Source: Isoetes taiwanensis
Lineage: Eukaryota > Streptophyta > Lycopodiopsida > Isoetales > Isoetaceae
Length of the DNA stretch: 64,000 bases
NCBI GenBank assembly: GCA_021234155.1
Contig: JAJEKV010000055.1
Coordinates: 2,907,090 to 2,971,089, forward strand
Reading direction: 5' to 3'
Shown here: positions 1 through 12,425 of the stretch, piece by piece
Position numbering within the stretch: the first letter of the stretch is position 1
How the letters are laid out: the number at the start of each line of letters is the position of its first letter
The notes under the pieces: model-generated
The model's database searches: none
Seen by the model: the letters and a program-made list of their open reading frames with translations, nothing else
What the model was told of the DNA's origin: nothing
Made by a program: the position numbers and the translations under genes

Positions 1-200
1 GTGGAGGATGAAGACCATGCTTTGATTAGATGCTCGGCCTTTGAGTATATACGAGAAAGTCACCATATCACGTGTAGCTCTCTATCACAGCTATTCGATC
101 TTTCTCCATTAGATCTTGGAGCATATCTTTATGAATATCTGAAATCTAGAAATGAGTTATTAGCTCTATATAAGATGGCTGAAAACTTGCTCGCCCAAGG
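1..200 (+). CDS. Partial exon of an unidentified gene, cut by left edge
   Basis: An open frame runs in from the left edge and ends at a good splice donor (CAAGG followed by GTGAGC at 201); without splicing it would stop at 202-204. It reads as about 66 residues rich in Leu, Ser and Glu, including LFDLSPLDLGAYLYEY and SRNELLALYKMAENLL. The pattern suggests an alpha-helical, perhaps winged-helix-like segment. I do not recognise the family. No continuation exon is evident in the next 1.8 kb, so the exon may belong to a gene with a long intron, or be a relic. The tail-to-tail helicase neighbour ends at 2087 on the other strand. Confidence 0.4.
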
Positions 201-2086
201 GTGAGCCTTTGTTGATTAATACTGTTGTTTTCTTTTTCGCTGATGGACCTGAGGGTCTGAAGGCGTGACAATAAATAAATATTAGCTAAACCCATAATTG
301 TATATGATTTCTGATATGGATACTTGACATATAGATTGTAATGTTTTTTGATAATGGATGTATTAGTTACTAGTATGTTCTTTGATGTTAGATGGATGAT
401 AAGGTGGGGCGGGGTCCGAAAATGTGTATATGTCCCGGCCAGGGGGGGGACCCTTCGAACGCAGATGCCATACCCCCCTTATGTATAAGCGCATCCCTTG
501 GGAGTATGAGGAGACACCTGTCGACTCGAGGACAGGCTTCATTTTAGTGGGCTGCAGTCGAATGCTACTAGCCTGGACTCAATTTCACGAGTCCTGACCT
601 CGTCAGACCGGGGAAGAGTATGTGTGGGCTTTTTTCAGGTACCCACTAGGATATGCATCTGGTAGGTTGCAACTCCCCAGTATCATGATTGGACCTATGC
701 TACAAAGTGCACACGAGAGGATGGATGGCTGGAACACCCTAAGCCATTGCCTTATGTCGAGCCTTACCGATTGCCACACTCCCCACAATGGTAACTGGAG
801 CCCGTGGTAGGAAACCATAGCATTATGCTTGATAGATGTCCAAGAGTCAACAGGTCGGTCACAAGATTGATCATCAAATTTCAAAACTCCACCACTACTG
901 AGCACTGCTAATTTCGGTTGGCAAAAATCTCTGTTGTTAACCTTCTTGGGACTTCTCTAATAAGCCAATAAATTTTGTTCGCCATTTACCTAATGCATGG
1001 CCCAAACTGTAGAAGCACACTTTTCATCTTGCATTTGGTTGGCTGTTGTGGTCAATTTGAAAAAGGAGACACTGCAGACAAGCTTGTTCTTCGATACTCA
1101 TGAGAACATTGGAATGAATTATGTCGTAATGAAAAATGAATCAAATAAGATGTTCTGGAATATTATTCCCCCTCCCAACAAAATTTATTCAAGTACTAGT
1201 ACTATTCTTTAGCATATTAGCCACCGAGAATAAAGATTGGTGGCTTCCTTTTGGAGAGAAGAGTTATGAAGTTTGATGATATTTCATACGTATCACACCA
1301 ACTGCGGGTTAACTGCCCTCCAGATTGCCCAATTCACAACTGGGTTTGTATTTTCCTTGGTCTCGAGATGGCAAATCCTCTTCATTTGTCTTGTCGTCAT
1401 GAGTTTAACAGATCGATGGGAATGGCTGCTGATGAGTACCCAATGGATGACATAAAAGCAAAGTGTTGCAAAAATTGATGGATGACACAATAGAGCAAAC
1501 CATTAGAATTAAGCAATCATCCCTGCATCAAGATATGGTGTTAATATCTGAAAATCTTTAAGATGTCTACCATCTTTTGATGAACATCTAGACTCCAGCT
1601 CAAATGGCATCCTGACAAGACAGTCAGTTTAATCATATGGCAGTGTTAATATCTAGACCATCTTTGTCGAAGATGTCAAAAATAGTACACAATGTTTTCC
1701 CTTTCGCAGTATCACCTTGAGGCCCCAAAGGCCCCTCCTGCTAATGAATTTTGGTGAATATCTCTGTCAAAAAATGTCAACTTGAAAAAAGAATCTCGGC
1801 TTTCAATTTCCGCCATTACATGCTTTCCCTCATATCTTCTTGTTGGTGCTTTTCCTTTCTATCATGGCAAATGCCAAAACAGTGCTATTAAGAATGATGT
1901 CAGTTCTCCTGATCCTAGTTGAGGAGTTAGAAGTCACAGCAACCGTGAGCAGGAGGCACCTTTACTAAACTTCTGCTTGCACTGTTTAGATGAAAGCAGA
2001 AGCACCTCAAAGTTGCGGCGAGGCAGCAACAGAATATTTTGTCTTAGATGCAGTTTTGAATACTTAAGAGCGCCAAATTGTTATCA
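201..2086. other. Intergenic/intronic stretch, no recognised gene
   Basis: Open frames of 60-100 codons occur here on both strands (around 603-905, 997-1212 and 1251-1478), but none has a recognisable domain or splice context and several overlap on opposite strands. A GC-rich patch lies at about 395-560, with G and C runs near 443-476. The stretch sits between the edge exon and the 3' end of the minus-strand helicase, so it probably includes the helicase 3' UTR and part of an intron of the left gene. Confidence 0.4.
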
Positions 2087-5000
2087 TCATCTCAACTTCT
2101 CAGCTTCTTCCTTAATCATTCTCATTGTTTCTTTCCTTGACTTCTCTTCCTCCATCTCTTCATCCATAAGTCGTTGGGCTCTCTTCTCCTCCTCTTCATC
2201 CCTTATACTTTGCTGATGTGCTTTCCAAGCCTGGAGAGATATGCGAGGCCTTGACGTACCCCACAGTTTTTTATTTTTTTCGGAAGTGTTTGCAGGGTCA
2301 TTCAACCACTTCACAGCTACTGCACATGCATTTCGTTCAGCTTGTTTCTTGCTTGATGCAAGCCCTCCAGTAAATGACATGCGTCTAAACTCTACAGTTG
2401 ATCTAAACACGTTGTGACCTAGCCGCTTGGACGTTATGCTTGCCTTCATGTTAATTCCATTATTACAAAGAGCCTCCCGAAGCTTATTTTTTGAATCCAT
2501 CGTTTCCAGATCATTGTATGGTGTGACTGCACGGGCATGATCCACTGGAGCTGGAATATTTTGGCCAAAGAAGAAACGACCAGTGCATTCATCTTCATTC
2601 ATGAGTATCCTAGCAGCAGACACAACCTGTTCACCTTCTTTATATACATCAAGCTGAGGATTCAGAAGCTGTTTTCATGCACCAACACTATTGAATCAAT
2701 ATTTACACTTCTGATACACATTAAAAAATGAGAAAAGTTCCTGCAAAACTGATAAAAATGAACAAATAATCTTCATTTTTATTCTATTGCAAAGTCAATA
2801 AATCACCTTTTTTTGAATAAGTTGGTCAAGCTCCTCACGAAGCTGCAAGTATATCTTAGCCAGCTGGGGTGTCATGACAAATTCTAGCAAGTCCTTGCAC
2901 ATGCCTAACCGCCCAGGCTGGAGGAATCCAACTGCTCTTTCAGAACAGAAAAAATAAAATTTCGTTCTAAGCGGTGAAATTGTTACCTTAATGCAACTGG
3001 GTTTACCACCAAATAGCAAAAGTGTTGAATCGGACACCGCTGTTGAGTCGCGTATAAAAATGCTTGATGTTCTTACTTTCTCAACAAACACTAACCACGG
3101 ACTACTGAGCTCCACACATTTTGCATTGATAGAATTCTGTAACATTTAGATATATAAGACGAGATAAAATGCAAAGAGCCCAATATAGATCCACACATTC
3201 CAGTACGACTAAAACAAAAAGTGAAAATCGTCTCCACCATTGAATTTCTCTGTTATATTTAATTTTCAAACAGGATTTCTTCAGGGCGTGAAATAGAGGC
3301 TTGTTAGAAGTTACACCAGAACATCTAGCTTTCAATAACAAAGGGTGAATATACACAGCACCTACACTCAAGCTCATTGTCTCATGTCCCAATGTAGGAA
3401 TCCAAAGTGGGAGTCTTTCCTAAAAGTAACTCACCCATCCTCAACAACATTTTGCATGTCGTACCCCCAAAAATATATAGGAGATGGCCAACATTGAAAG
3501 AGAGCTAGATTATAGTGGTACATATTTGTAACGTATTAAAGATGGATTCTAGTTTGTTTCTGTAGTTTAAACCAAGAATAAAATCCACGACAGATCTATG
3601 CTGATAGGTACAAGGTGTTTTAGTCTTTCACTAATGCGCCTCTTGGTAGAAATGTCAAAAGTTAACAATCGAAAAGTTAAGTTGCCTTTGTTGGATACTC
3701 AGAAAAATATTCAAGACTAAAGGGAAACCATAGTCAAATCTTTCCATACTTACAGGATGGAGCTGAACTTTGCCATCATCCAAAGTCTTATAAATGGTCT
3801 TGCTTGGAAATTTCTACAATCAAGAAAGATATATGTAAATACTATTATTTACAATTACACTAACTTACAATTACAATTTATTTGACCCTGGTAAAGGGTT
3901 TTGTTTAGAAATAGAATCATCTAAAGTCTCTATGGAATGTACATGGGATTGTCTACAATCAACATCTCAATTAAGCTACAAAATAATCCAAAAACCTAGT
4001 TTTGCAACAAAATCCTGTTATAAACCAAAAACACAAACAAAAAGAAAAGGGGAAAATTACCATGACTGCTACAACTGCAGGGAATAAGCCAGAACAAATA
4101 ACTGCCCGGACTAGCATATAGTCGTTCGCATACTCGTCATAATTTATTGATGGACTAAGAAAGCCAGCTGTTTTTAGGAGGGATAAAAATTGTCTTCTCA
4201 TGGAAGACATATTTAACATTGTCTGCATTGAAATGAAGTTGTCCCAACAAAATTGCGAAGCTGTTTTGGCCTTCATTGCTACTTCCCACTGATTATAAGC
4301 CTCAACAAAGACCATGTGGTCACTGAAACCATTCTTGGCAAACTTGGATCTGGCAGCATCAGCTAGCTGAAAGAGAGAAGGTATATTAAAAGGAAAGGCA
4401 CTGCACTTCAAAATTGCATCTTCGTACCAAGCTCACACCTCTCTTTTGTCCATTGGGACTAAGAATGGATCTCGGACTGAACAGCCTGCTGCAATAGTTA
4501 AAATTGGATCAAGACAGCAGAAAATAGAACCCATTATCAACATTTTGCCAATCCGCGGATCCACAGGAAGTAGGCTGAGATAAGTACCTGCACAAAACGA
4601 ATGCACTCGTTATTCCACTAGCATAAGCTTAAGTAAAAGCAACAAGATGTACCAAGTGTCTTAAGTAAAAGCAACAAGATGTACCAAGTGTTGTCAATTC
4701 TTCCCTGTCGTTTAACGCGCCAATAGTTTTTAAAAATTCCAGTGAATTTTGAACCTAATGATGACAAACCAGATTTTTAGGGATGAGAATGCTGCAATTT
4801 ATATCTTGGACGGTTTCCTCTTACAGCAAGAATGTCAGGTGACTCTGGTGCTTTTATTAAGAAGTCCACAACACTCCCAAGTTGCATGCTCTTAATTTGC
4901 AAACACAGTGAATGCAATGCTGTTCTGAGTATTTCAGGTTGTTGATAAGGAGGAAGCAGGTCATAAACAGCCTTCGGATATAGATGGTAACATATGCCTG

Positions 5001-8000
5001 GTTTCACCCTTCCTGCTCTGCCTCTTCTCTGTTGAATGCACAAACAACCTAACAGGTCAAAAGAGTGAAGGATAAATTATCAGAATCATTACAAATCGTC
5101 ACAGACAAAAAAAAAATACGTCCTTTTCTTGCTAGAGGAAGCTAGTCTAATACTCCGAACATATCATGTGGGTCAGTCTTGTCTTCCATCAACAGCTGTT
5201 TTATAGGGTTTCAGCAACAAAACGAAGTTCATGTTCACTGTAAATAAATAGCTGTGGATGAAGATAGCATTCCTCTGCTCTTCATTCATGCTAGCTCTAT
5301 ATATCTAAATGGGATGAAATAATAGAAAAAAGCAATATCCAACACTATTACCCAGGTCAGATACAGTACAAGCACTAAGCAAATGCCTGAACCTGGCACA
5401 AGTTACGTATAGACAATACACTAAGAAAACGTTGGAATCACAAAGTCTTACTTGTTTCGCCGATGCTTGAGAAATCCATTCTGGTAGAAGACATGAGGTA
5501 TCATTCAGAGCATCATATGACATTTCCTTTACTTTACCCATGTCCACAACATAGACAACATCGTTGATAGTTATGCTTGTTTCAGCAATGTTTGTTGCCA
5601 AAATGATTTTACGCACCTTTGGAGATGGAGGATCAAATACCAATTTCTGCATGTACATCATCTCAGGTAATTGAGCAACATCACCATCTGTTTATAGTAG
5701 GGACAAAAAATGCGTCTAGCTATTGCTATAGGTCGTAGTGCTTGAAGTGGATATCCATTACATTCGTCACAATCTTACAACAATGGAGGTTATTTTTCAC
5801 TGGAAGTTCCTAAGTTAGTAAGCCATAGATCCTTCCTCAAGTCTATCATGTCAACTGAGCTGCAGCAGGGGAACGACCACATGGACCAAATAGAAAATAG
5901 AATGAAGCCTAAGAGAACTAATTCAAAAGAGAAAAAGAACTAGAGTAGTGATCAATGCAACAAAAGGATAAACAGTGGACCCTGCAAAAACAAGCAATTT
6001 ACAGACCTTTCATCAATAAGTCTGAACATACCTGATCTTCAGTGGCCATTGATCCATGGCATGCCAGCAGAAGAACCTTATCTGATTTTCCCAGCAGTCT
6101 ATGAGATTTGAACCGAGCTATAAGGGAAGTAATCTCTTCCCATCCACTCAAAAATACTAATATGGCTCCTTCTGCCTCGTTTTGACATATATGAATCAGA
6201 AGATCTTCAAGTAAAGTGATATTTATATTTCTAGAAGTCCAATTAGCCAATGCATTTCGAGTGTTAATGCTATATTGACTATAATCTTGCTTCCTAACAA
6301 CATCCTGCCAAACAATTCAGTGTAAAAATATAAAACATTATTATCTCTGCAGATAAAGCAAATGAATATCACCAGCTTACCTCTGTCAAGTTATTTATAT
6401 CAGGCTTGCATCTTGTACGATGAGATTTCTTGTCAACACTGCCTTGATCATTGAACACATAGCCATCCTCCCAATTAAATGGTTCGGGTCTTGACTGAGT
6501 GACTTCAAAAGCATCTTCAAGAAAATGCACTTCAACAGGGTATGTATGACCCTATTAGAAATGCAAACGGAGACAAGGTGTCAATACACAGATGTTTCAT
6601 TGTGGCATGCATATATTATCAAAAACAAAATGTGATTCAACATATGTTAGACTGCAAGCTTTCCCAACTAATTTGCCATTGAGTTTTGGGACCAATTGAA
6701 AAATAAGACCTGGTCTTGAGCTATTATTCCAATGATAAATAGCTTTACATGATATGAGCTCCAGTTTTATATTTCTATCTTACTGGTATATGATACATAG
6801 ACATGCACGATTGTTCCAATGAGGCAATGACAAAAAGCTTTACATGATAGGAACTTTAATTTCAAATTACTGTCTTACTGGTATATGATAGACAGGCGCA
6901 CTTCCAAAATACTTGGCAAATAATTCCGCATTCAAGGTTGCACTCATGAGCACTACCCTGAGATCCGAGCGACGAGGTAGAAGCTCCTTTAGTAGTATCA
7001 ATAAGAAATCTGTATACAAAGCCAAGAATTCTCAAACTAGATAACCTATTCATGGCATAGACAAAATGCCCAAAATATCAGCCTGGCCAATTTTTTGACA
7101 TTAGGTCTTAATAATTGCAAACCTTCATTGACACCCCGCTCATGTATTTCATCCACAAGGACATGGCTAACATCTTTGAGAGTAGGATCCAATAGCAAAC
7201 GTCGTAATAGAATGCCAGTGGTGCAGAAAAGAAGATGTGTATTCCTACCCCTCACACCTTCCAGACGTACTTGATATCCAACCTGGTAACAGCCACGTGA
7301 GACTTGAAATAGTGCCACAAAAAGTTTGTTTAAAAACAAAAGTGTTACATACAGAATCTCCAAGCTTCTCGCCTCTCTCGCTTGCAACTCTCTCTGCAAC
7401 CGAGATGGCAGAGATTCTTCGCGGCTGTGTACAAACAATATTGCAAGTGGATCCACGGCCTGCTTCAATTTCAGACTCCAATATATACTGTGGTAGCTGA
7501 GTAGTCTTTCCAGAACCAGTCTCTCCTGAGATAACCAAAACCTGCCAAAGCACATAAATACTGCTCCAGACCAATGTTTCCTAGATTTAAGATGCATAGA
7601 AGCAACCCCACAAACATGCGAGTTACACAGAGGAAAGATCATGCCTGGAGTCAAGATCATGCCTGGAGTCGTGAGATGAGATTAGGAGGTTATTTACTTC
7701 CAAATCTCATTAATTTATCTTATTATTTAATACAATGTAATGTGTTTTCCTCCAACCTGTCTCACTCTGGAACATCGTGCAGCTGGAATGTGTTGTATCA
7801 AAGTCTATGGAATAGACAAGAGGAAAGACAACAGACATATCATAGAGAAATTGCAAGATTTAGACATCCTAACGCATGACAGGAAACATGATTGAGAGTT
7901 AAAAGGGAAACCTGTGGCATTGTTTTACACGAGTATTTGAGATAACCAGCCAAGCAAAGCAGTAAGAGGACCTTCATAGGGTTGCATAGAAGAGGACCTT

Positions 8001-10751
8001 CAATTAAATGGCAAGAAAAACTTGAAAATATTCCAGTTCCTGTAAAAGAAAGTCCTCCAAAAGAACCCATACCAGTGATTAGGAAGCTTAATACTCTAAC
8101 GTATACAGGTAAGGTACATACGTATACATGAGGATGTATTAGATAAAAAGGATCAGCAGCATGACAGAAAGGGCTGCTTCATATTTTTTATTGCAAGTAT
8201 TGCTGACTCGCCTGTGGTTTGCAAGAATTTTGAGAATGTAACAAATATGAAGAGAATGGCCCCTGCTCACATGGCAGTTTCTGGGGATCATATGGCCCAT
8301 GCTTCTTAACTAGAAAACAGGTCACATGCAAATTCTTGCTAATCAGCCAAGATGTTAGATGCTTTCTTGAAGGTGTGCCAGAGCAGTATGACTTAGAAGC
8401 AGTAAAAAGTCCAGAAATTTGTACTACTACCATCAGTGCAGACATGAGCCCTTGAATCCCTCATGGCCTTATAGCCAATGATCTTTCTACTATTGCCCAT
8501 ATAGAAATAAGACAAAAAATATATTTTACCAACTTTAAGAATACCTGGTTCTTGTAAATAGCATTCAGCAATGGAAGTCTTTGTTTGAACACTGGAAGAC
8601 TTCTTCGAAAATTAAGATGTTGACATCCTTCATATGATTTCTAAAAGACCAGTTAATATGGTTGATATTCTAAAGACCATATGTTCTTGAACAAATTAAG
8701 TTGATATGTACCTGCCAAGCTTGTTGCTTCAACTTCATTTGCTGATTCTTCTCTTCATCCTTGTCAAAGTGAAATTCTATCTGATCCCCAGTCACACCTT
8801 TGCGTCTGTTTCCAGCAGTATACGCCTTTTTTGCACAATCTAAATACTGACTGGCCTTCTCTTGTAGACCCTTATTTTGAAAATACCCAACAAGCAAGCT
8901 ACTAACTTCACCTTGTGTTGAAGCAGATATTAGGACCTAGTGAAACAACAAAGTAAGATTTAAATATTCTTCATTCAGTCTGTTTTTAATAGTTAGTATC
9001 AACAAACTCCTATATTCACAAACAATAGGAAATTGAAGCATCACAGAGGCAGTAAATGCTTCAGACTCGTACTGCTATTCCTGTTTTTTTAATGGACCAA
9101 GTTCCTTGTTCATTACTTTCATTGCAAACCAATTATGGTCGAAATGATGGTCATAGGTTGATTACCTAATTGCCTTAGTAGAGGAAATTGACAATTTTTG
9201 TATACCATCTCAACCACCTACTAGCAATCAAACTCCTGCCCTTTTGCATTTTAAGACCTAGATTTGCACAGAAGAAGATCCTCCCCATCCATCCTGCTAC
9301 TGCTTTAATGAGTTGTTTTAACTTGAGAAGAAAAAGGCTCATCATCGATGTTCCGTCATGCTTTAAACAACTTTGATCCAATCCTTATAAAAAAATTCAA
9401 TGGAATATCCTGCTGGATTCCCACCATCATAGTCCATAAATATCAAACCAATCTCTAGGCTGTAGGCCCAATATCATGATATGACAAAAGTATACGGAAG
9501 ATGGAAAGTGCATTGTAATTTGCTGAATTATACGAGTTCCGGTTTTAGGAGAAATTTTACTTTTATTTTTTGCGGCATTTCACTAACCCTCTAGCTATGT
9601 CTGGTCACATTTGCGTTAATTCGTCTCATAAACACAACGCTTCCTTTTCTTCTTTCTTTTCCTTTAAATAATTGGCAATGTATTTACATGCATAATTGAC
9701 ACTGTTCGACTTGGAAAGACTTCAAATAGGCCTTTTGTTCCAGAATTTAATAAGATGACTGATAAAAAAGTAAAGTACTTCATTATATTCAAATTGTGTA
9801 TACCTGTCTCTGGGGACGCTGCAAATCCAGATCTGGCCTATAGTTTGGCAATGGTATTTTGCTTATAACCACAGCATATTCGTACTCCTGGCTGCACAAA
9901 TACAAGTTAATTACAATAACCATCAAGATATACAGAATTTGCAAAAAGAGCTACCTATGTAAACCCATTCGCGTCACTAGTGCTGAAAGGTGCTCATATT
10001 CTCTGTGGTCTTTCGTATCTCTAGACACAATCTCTTTCTCTGCATGATTTCTAATAAAACTTTCCAGCCGAGCACTCCAACTTTTAAGCCTCCGGAAAAG
10101 TGGGACTCCCTGAGAGGAAAATATGTCTGTCATGATAGGTAATACAGGAATCTTACGAATAACAAGGAAGATAGAACCCTTGATATATGAAGGTTAACTT
10201 GCTAACTACAACATTCCATCAGGTTTAGTATGCTTCTGGTTGTCATTCTGCTTCGGTAACAGAAACTTGATAAGAGTCCAGATAACTATACCAATAAATA
10301 TATTCAAGAAAATAGTTACAATAAAAGCTAGGATGTTAATTATGTCTCCTATCAACTGGGTCATGAAGTTCATTAAGAAACCTTCATTAGAATGATCAAC
10401 ATTTCAAGTGGAGATTGGTGCAACTGTCTTACACAAGCATATTCTTAGTGTACAAAGCAGAATGTGAAGAAAATGAGATTGCTAAAGGTTTGCCTTCTCG
10501 TAGTAAATAAGGGCGTCGTTATCCGATTCTTCATCATCGGCATAAAATACAATTCCCCGCTGATATATCCTGCGTGGAATTTGACGAGCTTCCCGGTATC
10601 CAATAAATCCAGGCCCGAAGCTTATAACACATAGGCTCCGAAGGGAGCGAAACATGCTGCAGCTAACCTTGGAATGCAAAGAACTCCAACAACACGGCGA
10701 GATGGAAATGATATTGTTCCGGCCCTCAAAGGCCCGCCGGAATACCACCAT
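2087..10751 (-). CDS. DExH3/DExH5-like: DExH-box (DEIH) ATP-dependent RNA helicase with C-terminal dsRBD, DHX36-like, 18 exons
   Basis: Reading the minus strand, I place 18 exons at 10751-10494, 10109-9955, 9891-9804, 8936-8712, 8640-8545, 7541-7353, 7282-7123, 7009-6879, 6551-6381, 6304-6032, 5646-5452, 5028-4825, 4754-4685, 4587-4439, 4366-4061, 3813-3754, 3136-2807 and 2668-2087. All phases close, giving 1213 codons, close to the family's usual 1150-1200. Visible in order: the N-terminal [16 protein letters not shown] motif; Walker [11 protein letters not shown] (about residue 280); [19 protein letters not shown] (about 381-384) in [45 protein letters not shown]; the HA2/OB region with RDSTAVSDS; a dsRBD at about 1080-1144 ([17 protein letters not shown]); and a charged Glu/Lys/Arg coiled-coil tail. 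The family unwinds structured RNA or G-quadruplexes using ATP. Intron 1 appears to be GC-AG. Two introns carry duplicated donors. The start is the first ATG in frame; an ATG at 10655 (MFRSLRSLC) is an alternative. No break was seen, so it is probably functional. Confidence 0.92.
2946..3020 (-). other. Possible in-frame 75-nt intron inside helicase exon 17
   Basis: Between the conserved blocks DSTLLLFGG and [15 protein letters not shown] the helicase copy carries about 25 extra, poorly conserved residues. The DNA starts with GTAAAC and ends with a pyrimidine-rich run and GAGCAG, and is 75 nt long, so both spliced and unspliced forms stay in frame. It could be an optional (exitron-like) intron or a real insertion; the family normally has a shorter linker here. 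Boundaries are approximate to a few bases. Confidence 0.4.
4628..4691. repeat. 32-bp perfect tandem duplication covering a helicase splice donor
   Basis: The unit beginning CTTAAGTAAAAGCAACAAG occurs twice, at 4628-4659 and 4660-4691. On the minus strand it contains the 3' end of exon 13 (ACACTTG) and its donor (GTACATC). The first copy met by the transcript is the true boundary at 4685; the second creates a decoy donor 32 nt into the intron, and using it would shift the frame. The copies are identical, so the event is recent. Confidence 0.85.
6721..6895. repeat. Diverged ~95-bp tandem duplication covering the exon 8 donor of the helicase
   Basis: The block containing AGCTTTACATGAT, a T-rich stretch and CTTACTGGTATATGATA occurs twice in tandem, with the donor-bearing segments near 6778-6795 and 6873-6890. 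On the minus strand each copy contains an ATACCA exon end followed by GTAAGA. The true donor is at 6878-6877; the copy lies 95 nt further into the intron. It is older than the duplication at exon 13, judging by mismatches. Confidence 0.7.
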
Positions 10752-11689
10752 AGCCAAAATGGAGGACGAGGTTCTAACCTTAACTTCATCAATTATCGAC
10801 TTTGATTTGATAGTTTCGGGTCAAGACATAAGTTTAAATAGGTTGACCAAAATCTTGGTCAGCGAATACACTTTAATATAGGTGGATTATCTAATCTAGA
10901 CGTTAAAATACTATCTATCTATCTTATATGGCGACTCACATGGAGAAATATCGTTGGGTTGGCTGAAAACTGGCTGACCCAGTGCTGAAAACACTGGGTT
11001 CAAGAGCTTCAGCTGTCGCACCATCGACGACGTTAAAAAACTCTCATGTGAGTCCCACATTAGTGCTTGTCTCATAAAAATAGCTGAGTTGTTCCTGAAA
11101 AATAGCTAGGTTAGAGCCCATTTTCATTACACAGCAGAACGAAGTTGCCTTCACTGTGATTCCAAAATTGACATTCCTATTGCATTGCAATCCCAAGTTC
11201 CCATCTGCGATGATATGGTCAGGCCACCTCTCCTTTCTTCAGAAGTCGTCTTCGAGGACTTCTGAATTCCTCATTTCTGAACTGGGTTTGTCCTTTAGTT
11301 TGAATTTTTTTCTCTTCTAGCTATGGTATCATAATGATTCTAGTTCTTGCCCTATTTTCTTATCCTCTAGTTCGAATTTTCCCTGATTTGCAATAAGAAT
11401 GGTGCTGAATTTTACTCCTGGATTAAATGACATGGCAAAGTAAAAATTTGGGACAAGAAGCTGATGGGGATCCCCTTTATTTTGTCTTTGGGAAAAAAAT
11501 AGTTGGTATTTTGGGTTCCCTGTAGGGAGCAGCGCGTTATGTCGGATTGATCAATAAATGGCGTGGATTTAATTAGAGAGTAATATTATATGGAATATTA
11601 TGGAATATTTTGGATGATTGGTTGCTATTGTTTGGGCTTGTTGTGATAGGGAGATTCATCGCAACTACATTGAATGGAAGGTAGAGGTA

Positions 11690-11960
11690 TTTATCCAAAT
11701 CAGTGGACTGCTTCTAAAAGGATTGCATTTCACATGGCAAAGTCTTGGCTAATATGGAGTGTATGGAAGCGAAGGCGAAGAAAGGTCTTTTATGATAAGC
11801 GTATTTCTTCTTAGGTGGTGCTTCAAGAAATTCGTAAGAAGTTGTATAATTGCTTTCAGATCTCCAATTGGCCTGATCGTATTAAAATTCCAATATGGAG
11901 TGATCATCTAAAAGTGATTGATGCTTCATGGACATTTCTTACTTCCGGAAGTACTTTGTA
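11690..11960 (+). mobile_element. Degenerate LINE C-terminal scrap
   Basis: One frame reads AKSWLIWSVWKRRRRKVFYD, a stop, then EIRKKLYNCFQISNWPD. The W..W..W+RR..+VF pattern followed by a basic helix resembles the tail of plant L1-type ORF2 proteins after the zf-RVT motif. The match is short and broken, so the family assignment is tentative. Confidence 0.35.
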
Positions 11961-11974
11961 ATATTTTGAGTGTA

Positions 11975-12425
11975 TAATCTATTGTTTAAATTTGGTTTTC
12001 TAGGCAAGTGGAAAACTTTTTAGAATTTTTTTTCAGGTTAATATCCTAAGGTTTCAAGGGCTTTGGCTATCGAAGAATGTTTCCGATATACCAAAAAATG
12101 GGGAAAGACTTATTGATAAGTATGAAGTAAAACACGTTCTTCAAAAAAAAATATCTAGTCGTGGTGGCGACTAGAGGCAGCGGAGGTGGAAGCACGATAT
12201 GTATTTACCTCCTCGGTGCTTGAATCTAATGTTTTCTGATTTATGATATTTGTTGCTTCTAAATGTTAATGAATTAAGTTATATATTAAATTGAAAGGAT
12301 CCTATTGTTTAAATTCGGTTTTTCCGGCAAGTGAAAAACTTTTTGGATTATTGTTTTAGGTTGGTTTTCTAAGGTTTTTAAGCTTTTAACAACCGGAAAA
12401 CATTTTCGATATTCTAAAAATCAAC
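11975..12425. repeat. Two diverged ~120-bp direct repeats
   Basis: A block starting TCTATTGTTTAAATTTGG and continuing GGCAAGTG.AAAACTTTTT, then AAGGTTT, then TTTTCGATAT, occurs at about 11975-12105 and again at 12300-12425; its first 20 bases recur at 13023. By eye the copies agree at roughly three quarters of positions. There is no coding content. Origin unknown; possibly an old intron or element duplication. Confidence 0.55.

Noticed and set aside
2087-2623. A separate minus-strand dsRBD gene
   Set aside because: It is the last exon of the helicase: the acceptor at 2669 joins it in phase to exon 17, and DHX36-type plant helicases end in this domain.
3102-3392. Separate minus-strand gene in the helicase intron
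   Set aside because: It overlaps the start of exon 17 in another frame and is otherwise intronic.
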